Program-made: the position numbers and the translations under genes | Assembly: GCA_051888795.1 (NCBI GenBank) | Contig: JBJFCD010000142.1 | Span: forward strand, 75,288-139,287 | Direction of reading: 5' to 3' | Length of the DNA stretch: 64,000 bases | Source of the DNA: MD308 sp051888795 | GTDB lineage: Bacteria > Bacillota > Clostridia > Lachnospirales > Lachnospiraceae | Shown here: in pieces, positions 26,773-34,349 of the stretch | How positions within the stretch are numbered: position 1 is the stretch's first letter | Layout of the letters: each line of letters starts with the position of its first letter | Notes under the pieces: model-generated | What the model saw: only the letters and a program-made list of their open reading frames with translations | Databases searched by the model: none | What the model was told of the DNA's origin: nothing

Positions 26773-27084
26773 ATGAAGTATCAAGTACAGGAAAATTGTC
26801 TTACGATTTTTCTTCCTCATGAGATTGACCATCATAATGCGGAGGAAATCAAAAAGGAGTCTGACCATTTAATAGAAAAAAATCATATTCGGTATGTGAT
26901 TTTTGACTTTGCAGACACTGATTTTATGGATAGCTCAGGAATCGGAGTCATTATGGGGAGATATAAAAGAATTTTTATGCTGGGAGGAGAAGTGTGCGCT
27001 GTGCATGCAAATGAGAGAATGAAAAAGATATTGACAATGTCAGGAGTGACAAAAATCATGCAGATATATGAGGAGGAAAAGTAA
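26773..27084 (+). CDS. spoIIAA: Anti-sigma F factor antagonist (anti-anti-sigma factor)
   Basis: In the forespore the unphosphorylated protein binds SpoIIAB and frees sigma-F. The 103-aa STAS-domain protein carries the phosphorylation site in FMDSSGIGVIMGRYK (Ser54/Ser55), matching the known SpoIIAA signature. The start is ATG 26773 with AGGAGGGAG in front; the longer frame from 26698 runs through the terminator stem and is not used. The next gene starts directly after its stop codon. Together with spoIIAB and sigF it forms the canonical spoIIA operon. No convincing sigma-H promoter was found in the short upstream gap. Confidence 0.95.
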   Translation: MKYQVQENCLTIFLPHEIDHHNAEEIKKESDHLIEKNHIRYVIFDFADTDFMDSSGIGVIMGRYKRIFMLGGEVCAVHANERMKKILTMSGVTKIMQIYEEEK

Positions 27085-27540
27085 ATGGGAAACACGAATG
27101 AAATGCAGGTAATTTTTGACAGCCGTTCTTCAAATGAATCATTTGCCAGAGTGACAGTTGCTTCTTTTATGACATCTTTAAATCCGACGGTCGAAGAAGT
27201 ATCAGACGTAAAAACTGCCGTATCTGAAGCTGTGACAAATGCAATTATTCATGGATATGACAATGAGATACATAATATTTATATCAAATGTCGTACAGAA
27301 GGGAATACTTTGTACCTGGAGGTACGTGATGAAGGGAAAGGAATAGAAAACATCAGTCAGGCTATGGAGCCGCTTTTTACGACCAGACCGGAACAGGAAC
27401 GTTCGGGAATGGGATTCTCTTTTATGGAAGCATTCATGGATAAAATAGAAGTAATTTCAGAACCGGGAAAAGGGACAACCGTTAAAATGGAAAAAACAAT
27501 CGGTAAAGGACGAAAAATATGGACCGAACAATCGCTTTAA
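27085..27540 (+). CDS. spoIIAB: Anti-sigma F factor, serine kinase
   Basis: Binds and holds sigma-F inactive, and phosphorylates SpoIIAA with ATP. The 151-aa GHKL-type kinase has the N-box VSEAVTNAIIHGYDN, the G1 box VRDEGKGIENI and the G2 region RSGMGFSFMEAFMD. Its start codon directly follows the spoIIAA stop, with GAGGAGGAAAAG upstream. It overlaps sigF by 22 bases, the tight coupling expected for anti-sigma/sigma pairs. Confidence 0.96.
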   Translation: MGNTNEMQVIFDSRSSNESFARVTVASFMTSLNPTVEEVSDVKTAVSEAVTNAIIHGYDNEIHNIYIKCRTEGNTLYLEVRDEGKGIENISQAMEPLFTTRPEQERSGMGFSFMEAFMDKIEVISEPGKGTTVKMEKTIGKGRKIWTEQSL

Positions 27541-28235
27541 TACAGAAATCTCACGAAGGGGATGAAGAGGCGAGAACACAATTGGTGAAAGAAAATGCCG
27601 GACTGGTATGGTGCATTGTTAAACGTTTCTATAATCGGGGTGTGGAGGCGGAAGATTTATTTCAGATAGGAAATATTGGACTATTAAAAGCAATTGATAA
27701 ATTTGATGTCAGTTTTGAGGTGAAATTTTCAACCTATGCGGTTCCGATGATAACAGGTGAAATCAAAAGATTTTTGCGTGATGATGGAATGATTAAAGTA
27801 AGCAGATCTTTGAAAGAACTTGCTTATAAAGTTTATATTTGTCAGGAAAAACTGCAGGAAGCATGGGGAAGAGAACCCACAGTAGAAGAAATAGCCAAAG
27901 AGCTTAATATCACAGCTGAGGAACTTACAATGGCACTTGAGGCAAGCGGTGACATAGAATCTTTACAAAAACCAATCTATCAGAAAGATGGACAGGAAAT
28001 CCGTCTCATGGACAAGCTGCAGGACAAGCAGAAAGAGGAAGAAAGAATTCTTGACCATATGTTATTGGGGGATCTTTTGATGTCGTTAGACCAGAAGGAA
28101 AGACAGTTGATCTATCTGAGATATTTTGCTAACAGGACACAGACACAGGTAGGAAAAGAACTTGGAATCTCCCAGGTGCAGGTCTCACGAATGGAAAAAA
28201 AGATATTAAAGCAGATGAGGGAACGCATTGTATAA
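27519..28235 (+). CDS. sigF: RNA polymerase sigma-F factor, forespore-specific
   Basis: First forespore-specific sigma factor of sporulation. The 238-aa sigma-70 family protein has region 2 (DLFQIGNIGLLKAIDKFDVSFEVKFSTYAVPMI), region 3 (REPTVEEIAKELNI) and region 4 with a helix-turn-helix (TQVGKELGISQVQVSRMEKKIL). Length is slightly under the B. subtilis protein (about 255 aa). The ATG lies inside the spoIIAB end, with AAAGGACG upstream. Genes likely under sigma-F or sigma-G follow immediately (spoVA). Confidence 0.96.
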   Translation: MDRTIALIQKSHEGDEEARTQLVKENAGLVWCIVKRFYNRGVEAEDLFQIGNIGLLKAIDKFDVSFEVKFSTYAVPMITGEIKRFLRDDGMIKVSRSLKELAYKVYICQEKLQEAWGREPTVEEIAKELNITAEELTMALEASGDIESLQKPIYQKDGQEIRLMDKLQDKQKEEERILDHMLLGDLLMSLDQKERQLIYLRYFANRTQTQVGKELGISQVQVSRMEKKILKQMRERIV

Positions 28236-28255
28236 GTTTTTGTTTTAATGAGTGT

Positions 28256-28284
28256 GCATATTTTTGTAATATCAGTACATACTA
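28256..28284 (+). promoter_or_regulatory. Candidate sigma-G promoter of the spoVA operon
   Basis: GCATA at 28256-28260 and CATACTA at 28278-28284 are 17 bp apart. The known forespore sigma-G consensus is G-H-A-T-R, 17-18 bp, then CAT-x-H-TA, so both elements fit fully. The spoVA operon of B. subtilis is sigma-G-dependent. The site lies 28 bases before the 60-aa protein gene. Confidence 0.7.
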
Positions 28285-28311
28285 GAATAAAAACGAAGGA
28301 AGGTGCCTGAT

Positions 28312-28494
28312 ATGGATGAAGCGAGAAAAAAACTTCGGATATGTCTGATATTTATTGTGGCAATAGCTGTAATCATAGGAATGATTTACTTTTTCAGTGA
28401 TATGAGAAATAAAAATGATGTAAGTGAAGGAACGTTAGTAAGGCAGATTGAAACAGGAACGCTCCAGGAAAAGGGAAACCTGACCGGGAGGTAG
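28312..28494 (+). CDS. Small single-pass membrane protein upstream of spoVA (60 aa)
   Basis: A 60-aa protein with a basic N-terminus (MDEARKKLRICL), one hydrophobic membrane segment (IFIVAIAVIIGMIYFF, about 12-30) and a charged tail. ATG 28312 has AGGAAGG eight bases upstream; a GTG at 28303 lies inside that site and is less likely. It ends two bases before spoVAA and lies directly behind the candidate sigma-G promoter, so it is probably expressed in the forespore with the SpoVA channel genes. I do not recognise the family; a role in the spore inner membrane is inference. Confidence 0.65.
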   Translation: MDEARKKLRICLIFIVAIAVIIGMIYFFSDMRNKNDVSEGTLVRQIETGTLQEKGNLTGR

Positions 28495-28496
28495 CT

Positions 28497-29171
28497 ATGG
28501 CGTCAAATATTGATACAATTTATATCAAAGCTGATCGTAATGTGGAGATTACAAAGCCTGAGGTGACGCTGGGAGATGTGATCAGTATTGAGTGTTCAAA
28601 CAGAGCCATAGTTTCCAGAGTAAAAACTTTAAAACTGTATAAATTCCACCATACGGATAATAAGAACCAAAACAGAGTAGCTGTTTCAATTTTAAAAGTA
28701 ATTGCGTGTATTCACGAAATCTATCCCAATGCTGATATACAGAGTGTAGGAGAACAGGATTTTATCGTTACGTATGAACAGCAAAAATCTCCAAATAAGT
28801 TTTTTCATTGTCTGAAAGTGACTGCAGTGGTTTTGATCACTTTTTGCGGAGCGGCTTTTTCAATCATGGCTTTTAATAATGATGTAAATGTGACAAAACT
28901 GTTTGGGCAAATTTATGAGCTTGTAACAGGGACTAAATCGGATGGATATACTGTTCTGGAATTTACCTACTGTGTTGGAATTATTATAGGCATTCTTACA
29001 TTTTTTAATCATTTTGGAAAGAAAAAATTCACAGTGGATCCAACACCAATGGAAGTGGAGATGCGCTTATATGAAAATGATATTCAGACAACATTAATTG
29101 AAGATAATGCAAGAAAGGAGAAAGAGCTGGATGTTTGGAAGTCAGATCATACTGGCAATTCTCGGGTTTAG
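28497..29171 (+). CDS. spoVAA: Stage V sporulation protein AA
   Basis: Part of the SpoVA system that moves dipicolinic acid into the developing spore and out during germination. The 224-aa protein has a soluble N-terminal domain (IDTIYIKADRNVEITKPEVTLGDVISIEC, as in SpoVAA) and two membrane segments (about 105-125 and 155-175). The ATG follows GGGAGGTAGCT. It overlaps spoVAB by 41 bases. Identification rests on the N-terminal motif and on the gene order AA-AB-AC-AD-AE. Confidence 0.88.
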   Translation: MASNIDTIYIKADRNVEITKPEVTLGDVISIECSNRAIVSRVKTLKLYKFHHTDNKNQNRVAVSILKVIACIHEIYPNADIQSVGEQDFIVTYEQQKSPNKFFHCLKVTAVVLITFCGAAFSIMAFNNDVNVTKLFGQIYELVTGTKSDGYTVLEFTYCVGIIIGILTFFNHFGKKKFTVDPTPMEVEMRLYENDIQTTLIEDNARKEKELDVWKSDHTGNSRV

Positions 29172-29547
29172 CGCCGGAGTAGCCGCTGCCGCAGGGCTGT
29201 TTTCTTTCATTATCGGACTTGGTGTTGTATCAGATTTTGCAGACCGTACTCATACAGGAGAGCATATTTTGCTCTATGAAGACAGCATCGCGCTGGGGGG
29301 AATAATTGGAAATATTTTTATAGTTTACCAATTATCTGTACCAGGAGGTGGATGGATGGTCCCGTTATTCGGATTATTTGCAGGAATATTTGCAGGCTGT
29401 TGGGCAATGGCACTGGCTGAAATATTGAACATATTTCCGATTTTCATCAGGCGTGTAAAACTGCTTCGATGCATTCCGTATATCATTCTTGCAATGGCGA
29501 TTGGTAAAGGAATAGGTGCACTTATATTTTTTTATAACCGATGGTAA
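29131..29547 (+). CDS. spoVAB: Stage V sporulation protein AB
   Basis: A 138-aa polytopic membrane protein with about four hydrophobic segments (ILAILGFSAGVAAAAGLFSFIIGLGVV, IALGGIIGNIFIVYQL, MVPLFGLFAGIFAGCWAMALAE, IPYIILAMAIGKGIGALIFF). It matches SpoVAB in length, helix pattern and genomic position. The ATG at 29131 is chosen over a TTG at 29098; AAGGAG lies about 10 bases upstream. Acts with the other SpoVA proteins in the spore inner membrane. Confidence 0.87.
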   Translation: MFGSQIILAILGFSAGVAAAAGLFSFIIGLGVVSDFADRTHTGEHILLYEDSIALGGIIGNIFIVYQLSVPGGGWMVPLFGLFAGIFAGCWAMALAEILNIFPIFIRRVKLLRCIPYIILAMAIGKGIGALIFFYNRW

Positions 29548-29570
29548 TAATTTCTCAGGAGGAAACACAG

Positions 29571-30029
29571 ATGGATAGAAAAAAACAGCAGGAAGCATAT
29601 GAAAATTATGTAAAACAGAAAACGCCGGTTCACAATCTGCCGTTGAATATGATGAAGGCTTTTATTACAGGAGGTATAATCTGTACGATAGGGCAGTTCA
29701 TATTGAATTATTGTGGGAAACTTGGACTTGATAAGGATATATCCGGAAGCTGGACTTCAATGGCGCTGATTTTAATCAGTGTCATTCTTACCGGATTAAA
29801 TATCTATCCCCGAATCGCAAAATGGGGAGGGGCAGGAGCATTGGTCCCGATTACAGGTTTTGCTAATTCAGTGGCGGCTCCCGCAATCGAATATAAAAAA
29901 GAAGGACAGGTTATGGGAATAGGATGTAAGATTTTTACAATTGCAGGACCGGTGATATTATATGGTATTTTTACCAGCTGTCTTCTGGGAGTATGTTATT
30001 GGATTATGAAAATTGCAGGAATTGTTTGA
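29571..30029 (+). CDS. spoVAC: Stage V sporulation protein AC
   Basis: A 152-aa integral membrane protein. SpoVAC is a mechanosensitive-type channel component needed for dipicolinic acid movement. It has the conserved NMMKAFITGGIICTIGQFI and WGGAGALVPITGFANSVAAPAIEYKKEG motifs, the latter shared with the SpoVAE family. AGGAGG at 29558-29563 supports ATG 29571; the frame from 29541 overlaps spoVAB without a ribosome binding site. The next gene starts 18 bases on. Confidence 0.94.
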   Translation: MDRKKQQEAYENYVKQKTPVHNLPLNMMKAFITGGIICTIGQFILNYCGKLGLDKDISGSWTSMALILISVILTGLNIYPRIAKWGGAGALVPITGFANSVAAPAIEYKKEGQVMGIGCKIFTIAGPVILYGIFTSCLLGVCYWIMKIAGIV

Positions 30030-30047
30030 TAAAGGCGGGTGGAAACT

Positions 30048-31052
30048 ATGATACAGGGATTACAGAGTATTGCATTTAAAGAATCACCATATATCGTGTC
30101 CAGTGCGTCTGTCGTTGGGAAAAAAGAGGGTGAAGGACCGATTGGGAAGATGTTCGATATTGTAGAAAAAGAAAACCTTTTTGGGGAAGATACCTGGGAA
30201 GCAGCAGAAAGCACCATGCAGAAAGAGGCATGTATCCTTGCGATTGGAAAGGCACATATAGAAAAAGAAGACGTGAAATTTTTGTTTGGAGGAGATCTTT
30301 TGCGTCAGGGAATTGCTACATCACTTGGAACAGCAGATTTGAATATTCCCATGTTCGGACTGTTTGGCGCCTGCTCGACATCAGGAGAGGCGATTGCTCT
30401 CGCGGCAATGAGTGTTTCAGCCGGTTATGGAGATTATATGCTGGCTGTGACTTCAAGCCATTTTGGAAGTGCGGAGAAAGAATTTCGTTTCCCGTTAAGC
30501 TATGCGAATCAGAGACCTTTATCGGCTCAATGGACAGTGACAGGGAGTGGTGCATTTTTAGTAGGGAAAAAGAGAAGCCATGTCAGGATTTCCGGTGTTA
30601 CAATTGGAAAAATTATTGACTATGGACTGAAAGATTCGCAGAATATGGGCGCATGTATGGCACCTGCTGCATGTGATACGATTGTACGCCATATGAAAGA
30701 TTTTGATCGTTCACCTGAGGATTATAGCAGAATTATAACAGGTGATCTCGGATATGTAGGTCAGAGCATTTTGTTTGATCTGATGCGTGGAAAGGAAATC
30801 GACATAAAAAAGAATCATATGGACTGTGGAATGCTGATTTTTGATCAGAACAGGCAGGATACTCATGCAGGTGGCAGTGGATGTGGATGTGCGGCCAGTG
30901 TATTATCTGCTTATATTTTACCTAAAATTGAAAGTGGGGAATGGAAGAGAGTTCTGTTTGTTCCTACAGGTGCTCTTATGTCAACAGTCAGCTTTAACGA
31001 AGGAGCCAGTGTGCCGGGGATTGCTCATGGGGTTGTTTTTGAACACTGTTAA
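30048..31052 (+). CDS. spoVAD: Stage V sporulation protein AD
   Basis: A 334-aa soluble protein with a thiolase/ketoacyl-synthase-like fold; in B. subtilis SpoVAD binds dipicolinic acid directly. Typical motifs are visible: TWEAAESTMQKEACILAI, NIPMFGLFGACSTSGEAIALAAMSV and the C-terminal GGSGCGCAASVLSAYILPK. Length equals the family norm (about 338 aa). ATG 30048 is preferred over GTG 30039, which overlaps the probable ribosome binding site (GGCGGGTGG). Confidence 0.95.
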   Translation: MIQGLQSIAFKESPYIVSSASVVGKKEGEGPIGKMFDIVEKENLFGEDTWEAAESTMQKEACILAIGKAHIEKEDVKFLFGGDLLRQGIATSLGTADLNIPMFGLFGACSTSGEAIALAAMSVSAGYGDYMLAVTSSHFGSAEKEFRFPLSYANQRPLSAQWTVTGSGAFLVGKKRSHVRISGVTIGKIIDYGLKDSQNMGACMAPAACDTIVRHMKDFDRSPEDYSRIITGDLGYVGQSILFDLMRGKEIDIKKNHMDCGMLIFDQNRQDTHAGGSGCGCAASVLSAYILPKIESGEWKRVLFVPTGALMSTVSFNEGASVPGIAHGVVFEHC

Positions 31053-31064
31053 AAGGAGGACATT

Positions 31065-31421
31065 ATGGATTATATAAAAGCGTTTATTGTTGGCGGTCTG
31101 ATCTGCGCACTTGTACAGATTCTTCTTGACCGGACGAAATTAATGCCGGGAAGGGTCATGGTGCTGCTGGTGTGTACAGGAGCAGTGTTAGGCGCACTTC
31201 AGATATACCAGCCGTTTCAGGATTTTGCAGGTGCAGGAGCAAGCGTTCCGCTGATTGGATTTGGAAATCTTTTGTGGAAAGGTGTAAAAGAAGCTGTTGA
31301 TAAAGAAGGATTTATAGGAGTTTTTATCGGTGGGTTTAAATCCAGCGCAGTAGGAATATCGGCGGCACTGATTTTTGGATATATCGCTTCTCTGATTTGT
31401 GAACCTAAAATGAAAAAATAG
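31065..31421 (+). CDS. spoVAE: Stage V sporulation protein AE (SpoVAEb type)
   Basis: A 118-aa membrane protein with the SpoVAE motifs YIKAFIVGGLICALVQILLD and GAGASVPLIGFGNLLWKGVKEAV; it resembles SpoVAC in sequence and topology. AAGGAGG lies just upstream. It is the last gene of the spoVA unit here; no spoVAF follows. I see no clear terminator in the 85-base gap to the phosphate transporter, so read-through is possible. Confidence 0.93.
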   Translation: MDYIKAFIVGGLICALVQILLDRTKLMPGRVMVLLVCTGAVLGALQIYQPFQDFAGAGASVPLIGFGNLLWKGVKEAVDKEGFIGVFIGGFKSSAVGISAALIFGYIASLICEPKMKK

Positions 31422-31506
31422 CCATTTTTATTATTGTTTTCTGAGTCATTACATGATATTGTAAATATTGTTAAGTATTTGTTAAGAATTACGTAGGAGG
31501 AAAACA

Positions 31507-33147
31507 ATGGAGTACCTGAATATAGTCATACCATTTGCCGGTGGGCTGGGAATGTTCATCTATGGTATGCAGATTATGGCTCAAGGTCTTGAAAATGCAG
31601 CAGGAAATAAGATGAAATCACTGCTGGAGGTATTGACAAAGAATAAATTAATGGGTGTATGTCTGGGTGCGGCAATTACAGCGGTTATACAGAGTTCATC
31701 CGCAACTACAGTCATGGTAGTTGGTTTTGTAAATGCAGGTTTGATGAATCTGACGCAGGCGATGGGAATTATCATGGGTGCCAATATTGGTACGACTGTT
31801 ACAGGATGGCTGGTATCATCCGTGGAGTGGGCAGAATTTTTAAGCCCGGAGAGCCTTGCACCAATTGCGGTGATTGCCGGAGTTGTTGTGATGATGACCG
31901 GAAAACGTCGAACAACAAAAGATATTTCAAGTATTATTATTGGATTTGGTCTTCTGTTTATAGGTATTTCTACGATGTCTTCGGCCGTTGAACCTTTAAA
32001 AGAGATGGAAGCTTTTGTGAATCTTTTTGTTGTCATTGGCAAGAATCCGTTCCTTGGAATTTTAACGGGTGCACTTGTGACAGCGGTTATACAGAGTTCA
32101 TCCGCATCGGTTGGTATTTTACAGAGTCTTGCTTCGGCCGGACTTGTACCGTTCAGCGCAGCGATTTATATTATCATGGGTCAGAATATAGGTACATGTG
32201 TGACTGCAATTTTATCAAGTCTCGGTGCCAAGAAGAATGCAAAGACAGCAGCGCTTATGCATCTTCTGTTTAATATTATCGGTACGGTATTATTCTGTGT
32301 GCTGGCAATCGTGTATTTCACAGTTCTGAATCCGGCAGCCGGACTCGGAACAATTACACAGACACAGATCAGTTTGGTGCACACAGTATTTAACGTTGGC
32401 ACGACAGTCCTGCTTTTCCCGGCATCTAATCTGATTGTAAAACTTGCGAAGAAAATCGGGAATGTTGATGAAGCAGAGCAGGAAAAAGGAAAACTCTATC
32501 TGGACGAGCGTGTTCTTCAGACACCAGGTATCGCTTTACAGTCTACCTGGAATGAAACAATCCGTATGGGTGAGCTGGTACTTCAATCTATGGAGGCAGC
32601 AAGAAATGTTTTGTTCACACAGGATTCGGAGGCTATTTCTATTCTGAAAGAAGACGAAGATACTGTTGATAAGATGTGCGCAGGAATTACAGATTATGCA
32701 ATCAAATTAAGTGGTATGCAGATCAGTGAACGTGAACATAAAAGTGTATCACATCTTCTGCAGATATTATCAGATATTGAGCGTGTAAGTGACTATTGCG
32801 AGAATATTTCTGAATATGCAGAGACGCTTGCAGAGAAGAAAGTTGCATTTTCAGAGATAGCAAGAGAGCACATGAGCGAAATTATGGCAGAGACAATTGA
32901 CAGCTACAGATTTGCACTTGAATCGCTGAAAGACAAGAGCCATGAAAAAGCGCTGAAAGTTATTGAGAAAGAAACAATCATTGATGATCTGGAGATAAGA
33001 CTCCGTACGAAACATATTGAGCGTCTTGCAAATAATCAGTGTAATACTGAGGCGGGAATTGTTTTCCTGGATGCATTAGTAGGTCTTGAGCGTATTTCGG
33101 ATCACGCGAGAAATATTGCGGAAGAGGTCCTTGAAGGAGAAGCATAG
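31507..33147 (+). CDS. Na+/phosphate cotransporter family protein with PhoU-like domain
   Basis: A 546-aa protein. The membrane domain (about 1-310) has the two inverted NptA/NaPi-II repeats, each with a QSSSA signature (AVIQSSSATTVM near 60, AVIQSSSASVGI near 197). The cytoplasmic C-terminal part (about 350-540) is helical and PhoU-like (LLQILSDIERVSDYCENISEYAE, LERISDHARNIAEEVL). Likely sodium-coupled phosphate uptake, or phosphate-balance control. AGGAGG stands upstream, and a strong terminator shared with the opposite strand follows. No Pho-box could be recognised. Confidence 0.9.
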   Translation: MEYLNIVIPFAGGLGMFIYGMQIMAQGLENAAGNKMKSLLEVLTKNKLMGVCLGAAITAVIQSSSATTVMVVGFVNAGLMNLTQAMGIIMGANIGTTVTGWLVSSVEWAEFLSPESLAPIAVIAGVVVMMTGKRRTTKDISSIIIGFGLLFIGISTMSSAVEPLKEMEAFVNLFVVIGKNPFLGILTGALVTAVIQSSSASVGILQSLASAGLVPFSAAIYIIMGQNIGTCVTAILSSLGAKKNAKTAALMHLLFNIIGTVLFCVLAIVYFTVLNPAAGLGTITQTQISLVHTVFNVGTTVLLFPASNLIVKLAKKIGNVDEAEQEKGKLYLDERVLQTPGIALQSTWNETIRMGELVLQSMEAARNVLFTQDSEAISILKEDEDTVDKMCAGITDYAIKLSGMQISEREHKSVSHLLQILSDIERVSDYCENISEYAETLAEKKVAFSEIAREHMSEIMAETIDSYRFALESLKDKSHEKALKVIEKETIIDDLEIRLRTKHIERLANNQCNTEAGIVFLDALVGLERISDHARNIAEEVLEGEA

Positions 33148-33181
33148 ATTAATTTATATTAAAAATTTATATTAAAAAAGT

Positions 33182-33210
33182 AACAGGCAGCTTTTGGCTG
33201 CCTGTTATTT
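33182..33210 (+). terminator. Bidirectional terminator between nptA-like and 87-aa gene
   Basis: A perfect 10-bp stem (AACAGGCAGC 33182-33191, GCTGCCTGTT 33197-33206) with a TTTTG loop. T-rich flank on the right and A-rich flank on the left let it stop both convergent genes; it overlaps the last codon of the reverse gene. Confidence 0.85.
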
Positions 33211-33468
33211 ATTACGCCATTTTTCAATATCTTCTTTATAGGAATCTTCAATCCATGTAAGAGCCTGTTCAAGTCCCTCAGAAGAAAAAGGAAATTCCTC
33301 CCATGTTTTATCTTCTTCAGGAGTCTTTTCAAAACACCATGGCTCTGGATAAATGCAGACTTTAATCTTATCGTCGGCACCAATCAGATAAAACCGCATT
33401 CCCGCATGGGACCCGCTGTAACTTTCTTTTTTTAAAAAATTTATGGATAGACCTGGTGTATAAATCAT
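33205..33468 (-). CDS. Small conserved-looking soluble protein of unknown function (87 aa)
   Basis: A reverse-strand gene of 87 codons starting at 33468, with GGAGC upstream; the longer frame to 33531 runs across its own promoter and is not used. The protein is soluble and mixed in charge, with aromatic residues in a pattern of strand-strand-helix (MRFYLIGADDKIKVCIYPEPWCFEKTPEE ... LTWIEDSYKEDIEKW). No membrane segment, no signal peptide and no family I can name with safety. It is isolated between two forward units and has its own promoter and shared terminator, so it is a monocistronic gene. Confidence 0.7.
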   Translation of the reverse strand: MIYTPGLSINFLKKESYSGSHAGMRFYLIGADDKIKVCIYPEPWCFEKTPEEDKTWEEFPFSSEGLEQALTWIEDSYKEDIEKWRNK

Positions 33469-33502
33469 GAGATTTGCTCCTTTATTTATATCGTTACTGC
33501 AT

Positions 33503-33531
33503 ATCTTATCACAAAGTAAAATTTGATGCAA
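33503..33531 (-). promoter_or_regulatory. Promoter of the 87-aa gene (reverse strand)
   Basis: Read on the reverse strand, TTGCAT (33531-33526) and TAAGAT (33508-33503) are separated by 17 bp. The gene start lies 35 bases downstream. Confidence 0.6.
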
Positions 33532-33617
33532 TCTTAAGAAAACCTTTCGCTTTTCTATTAAAAGTATTCCAATTTGTATGATAGGCTTGAATTATCAAAA
33601 AATTAAGAAAGGATAGA

Positions 33618-34349
33618 GTGAATGTGCAGACGACAGAATGTGTAATCCAGGTAAGAAACTTGTACAAACTGTATAGAGTGGGAGATGAAATAGTACGTGC
33701 ACTGGATGGTGTAGATTTTGACATTTATGAAGGTGAATTCTGTGCGATTGTCGGAACTTCAGGCTCAGGGAAATCAACACTGCTGAATATGCTTGCAGGT
33801 CTGGAAAAACCCACAAAAGGAACTGTAGTAATCGGCAACCAGCATATAGAGAAATTAAAGGAAGATGAGTTGGTAAAGTTCAGAAGAAATAATGTAGGAT
33901 TTATTTTTCAGTCTTTTCACTTACTTGGAACATTGAATGCACTGGAAAATGTAGCTCTTCCACTATCTTTCAGAGGAGAATCAAAAAATGTGCGTTTGAA
34001 AAAGGCAGATCAGATGCTTGAACTTGTGAATCTTAAAAAGCATAAAAAACATATGCCAAATCAAATGTCCGGTGGACAGCAGCAAAGAGTAGGAGTGGCA
34101 AGAGCATTAGTGGTGGAACCAAAGATCATTTTTGCAGATGAACCGACGGGGAATCTTGATTCACATACATCGAAAGAAGTTATGGAATTGATGCAAAGGG
34201 TGGTTAAGGAGCAGAAAAAGACGCTGGTCATGGTTACACATGATAATCAGCTTGCATCCTATGCAGACAGAATATTTCACATCAGTGATGGAAAGATAAT
34301 TAAAATTGAGAAGAATGATAGCACGAGGGAGGAAACAGATAATGAGTGA
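33618..34349 (+). CDS. ABC transporter ATP-binding protein (MacB/LolD type)
   Basis: A 243-aa ATPase with Walker A GTSGSGKST, Q-loop FIFQSFHLLGTLNALENVALP, signature MSGGQQQRVGVARAL, Walker B IIFADEPTGNLDSHTSKEV and the H-loop VTHD. The EPTGNLDS motif is typical of MacB, LolD and FtsE-like exporters or lipoprotein/peptide transporters. The start is a GTG at 33618 with AAAGGATAGA upstream; no better ATG exists before the first strand. It overlaps the next gene by 8 bases, forming a three-gene transporter with the accessory protein and MacB-like permease. Confidence 0.93.
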   Translation: MNVQTTECVIQVRNLYKLYRVGDEIVRALDGVDFDIYEGEFCAIVGTSGSGKSTLLNMLAGLEKPTKGTVVIGNQHIEKLKEDELVKFRRNNVGFIFQSFHLLGTLNALENVALPLSFRGESKNVRLKKADQMLELVNLKKHKKHMPNQMSGGQQQRVGVARALVVEPKIIFADEPTGNLDSHTSKEVMELMQRVVKEQKKTLVMVTHDNQLASYADRIFHISDGKIIKIEKNDSTREETDNE

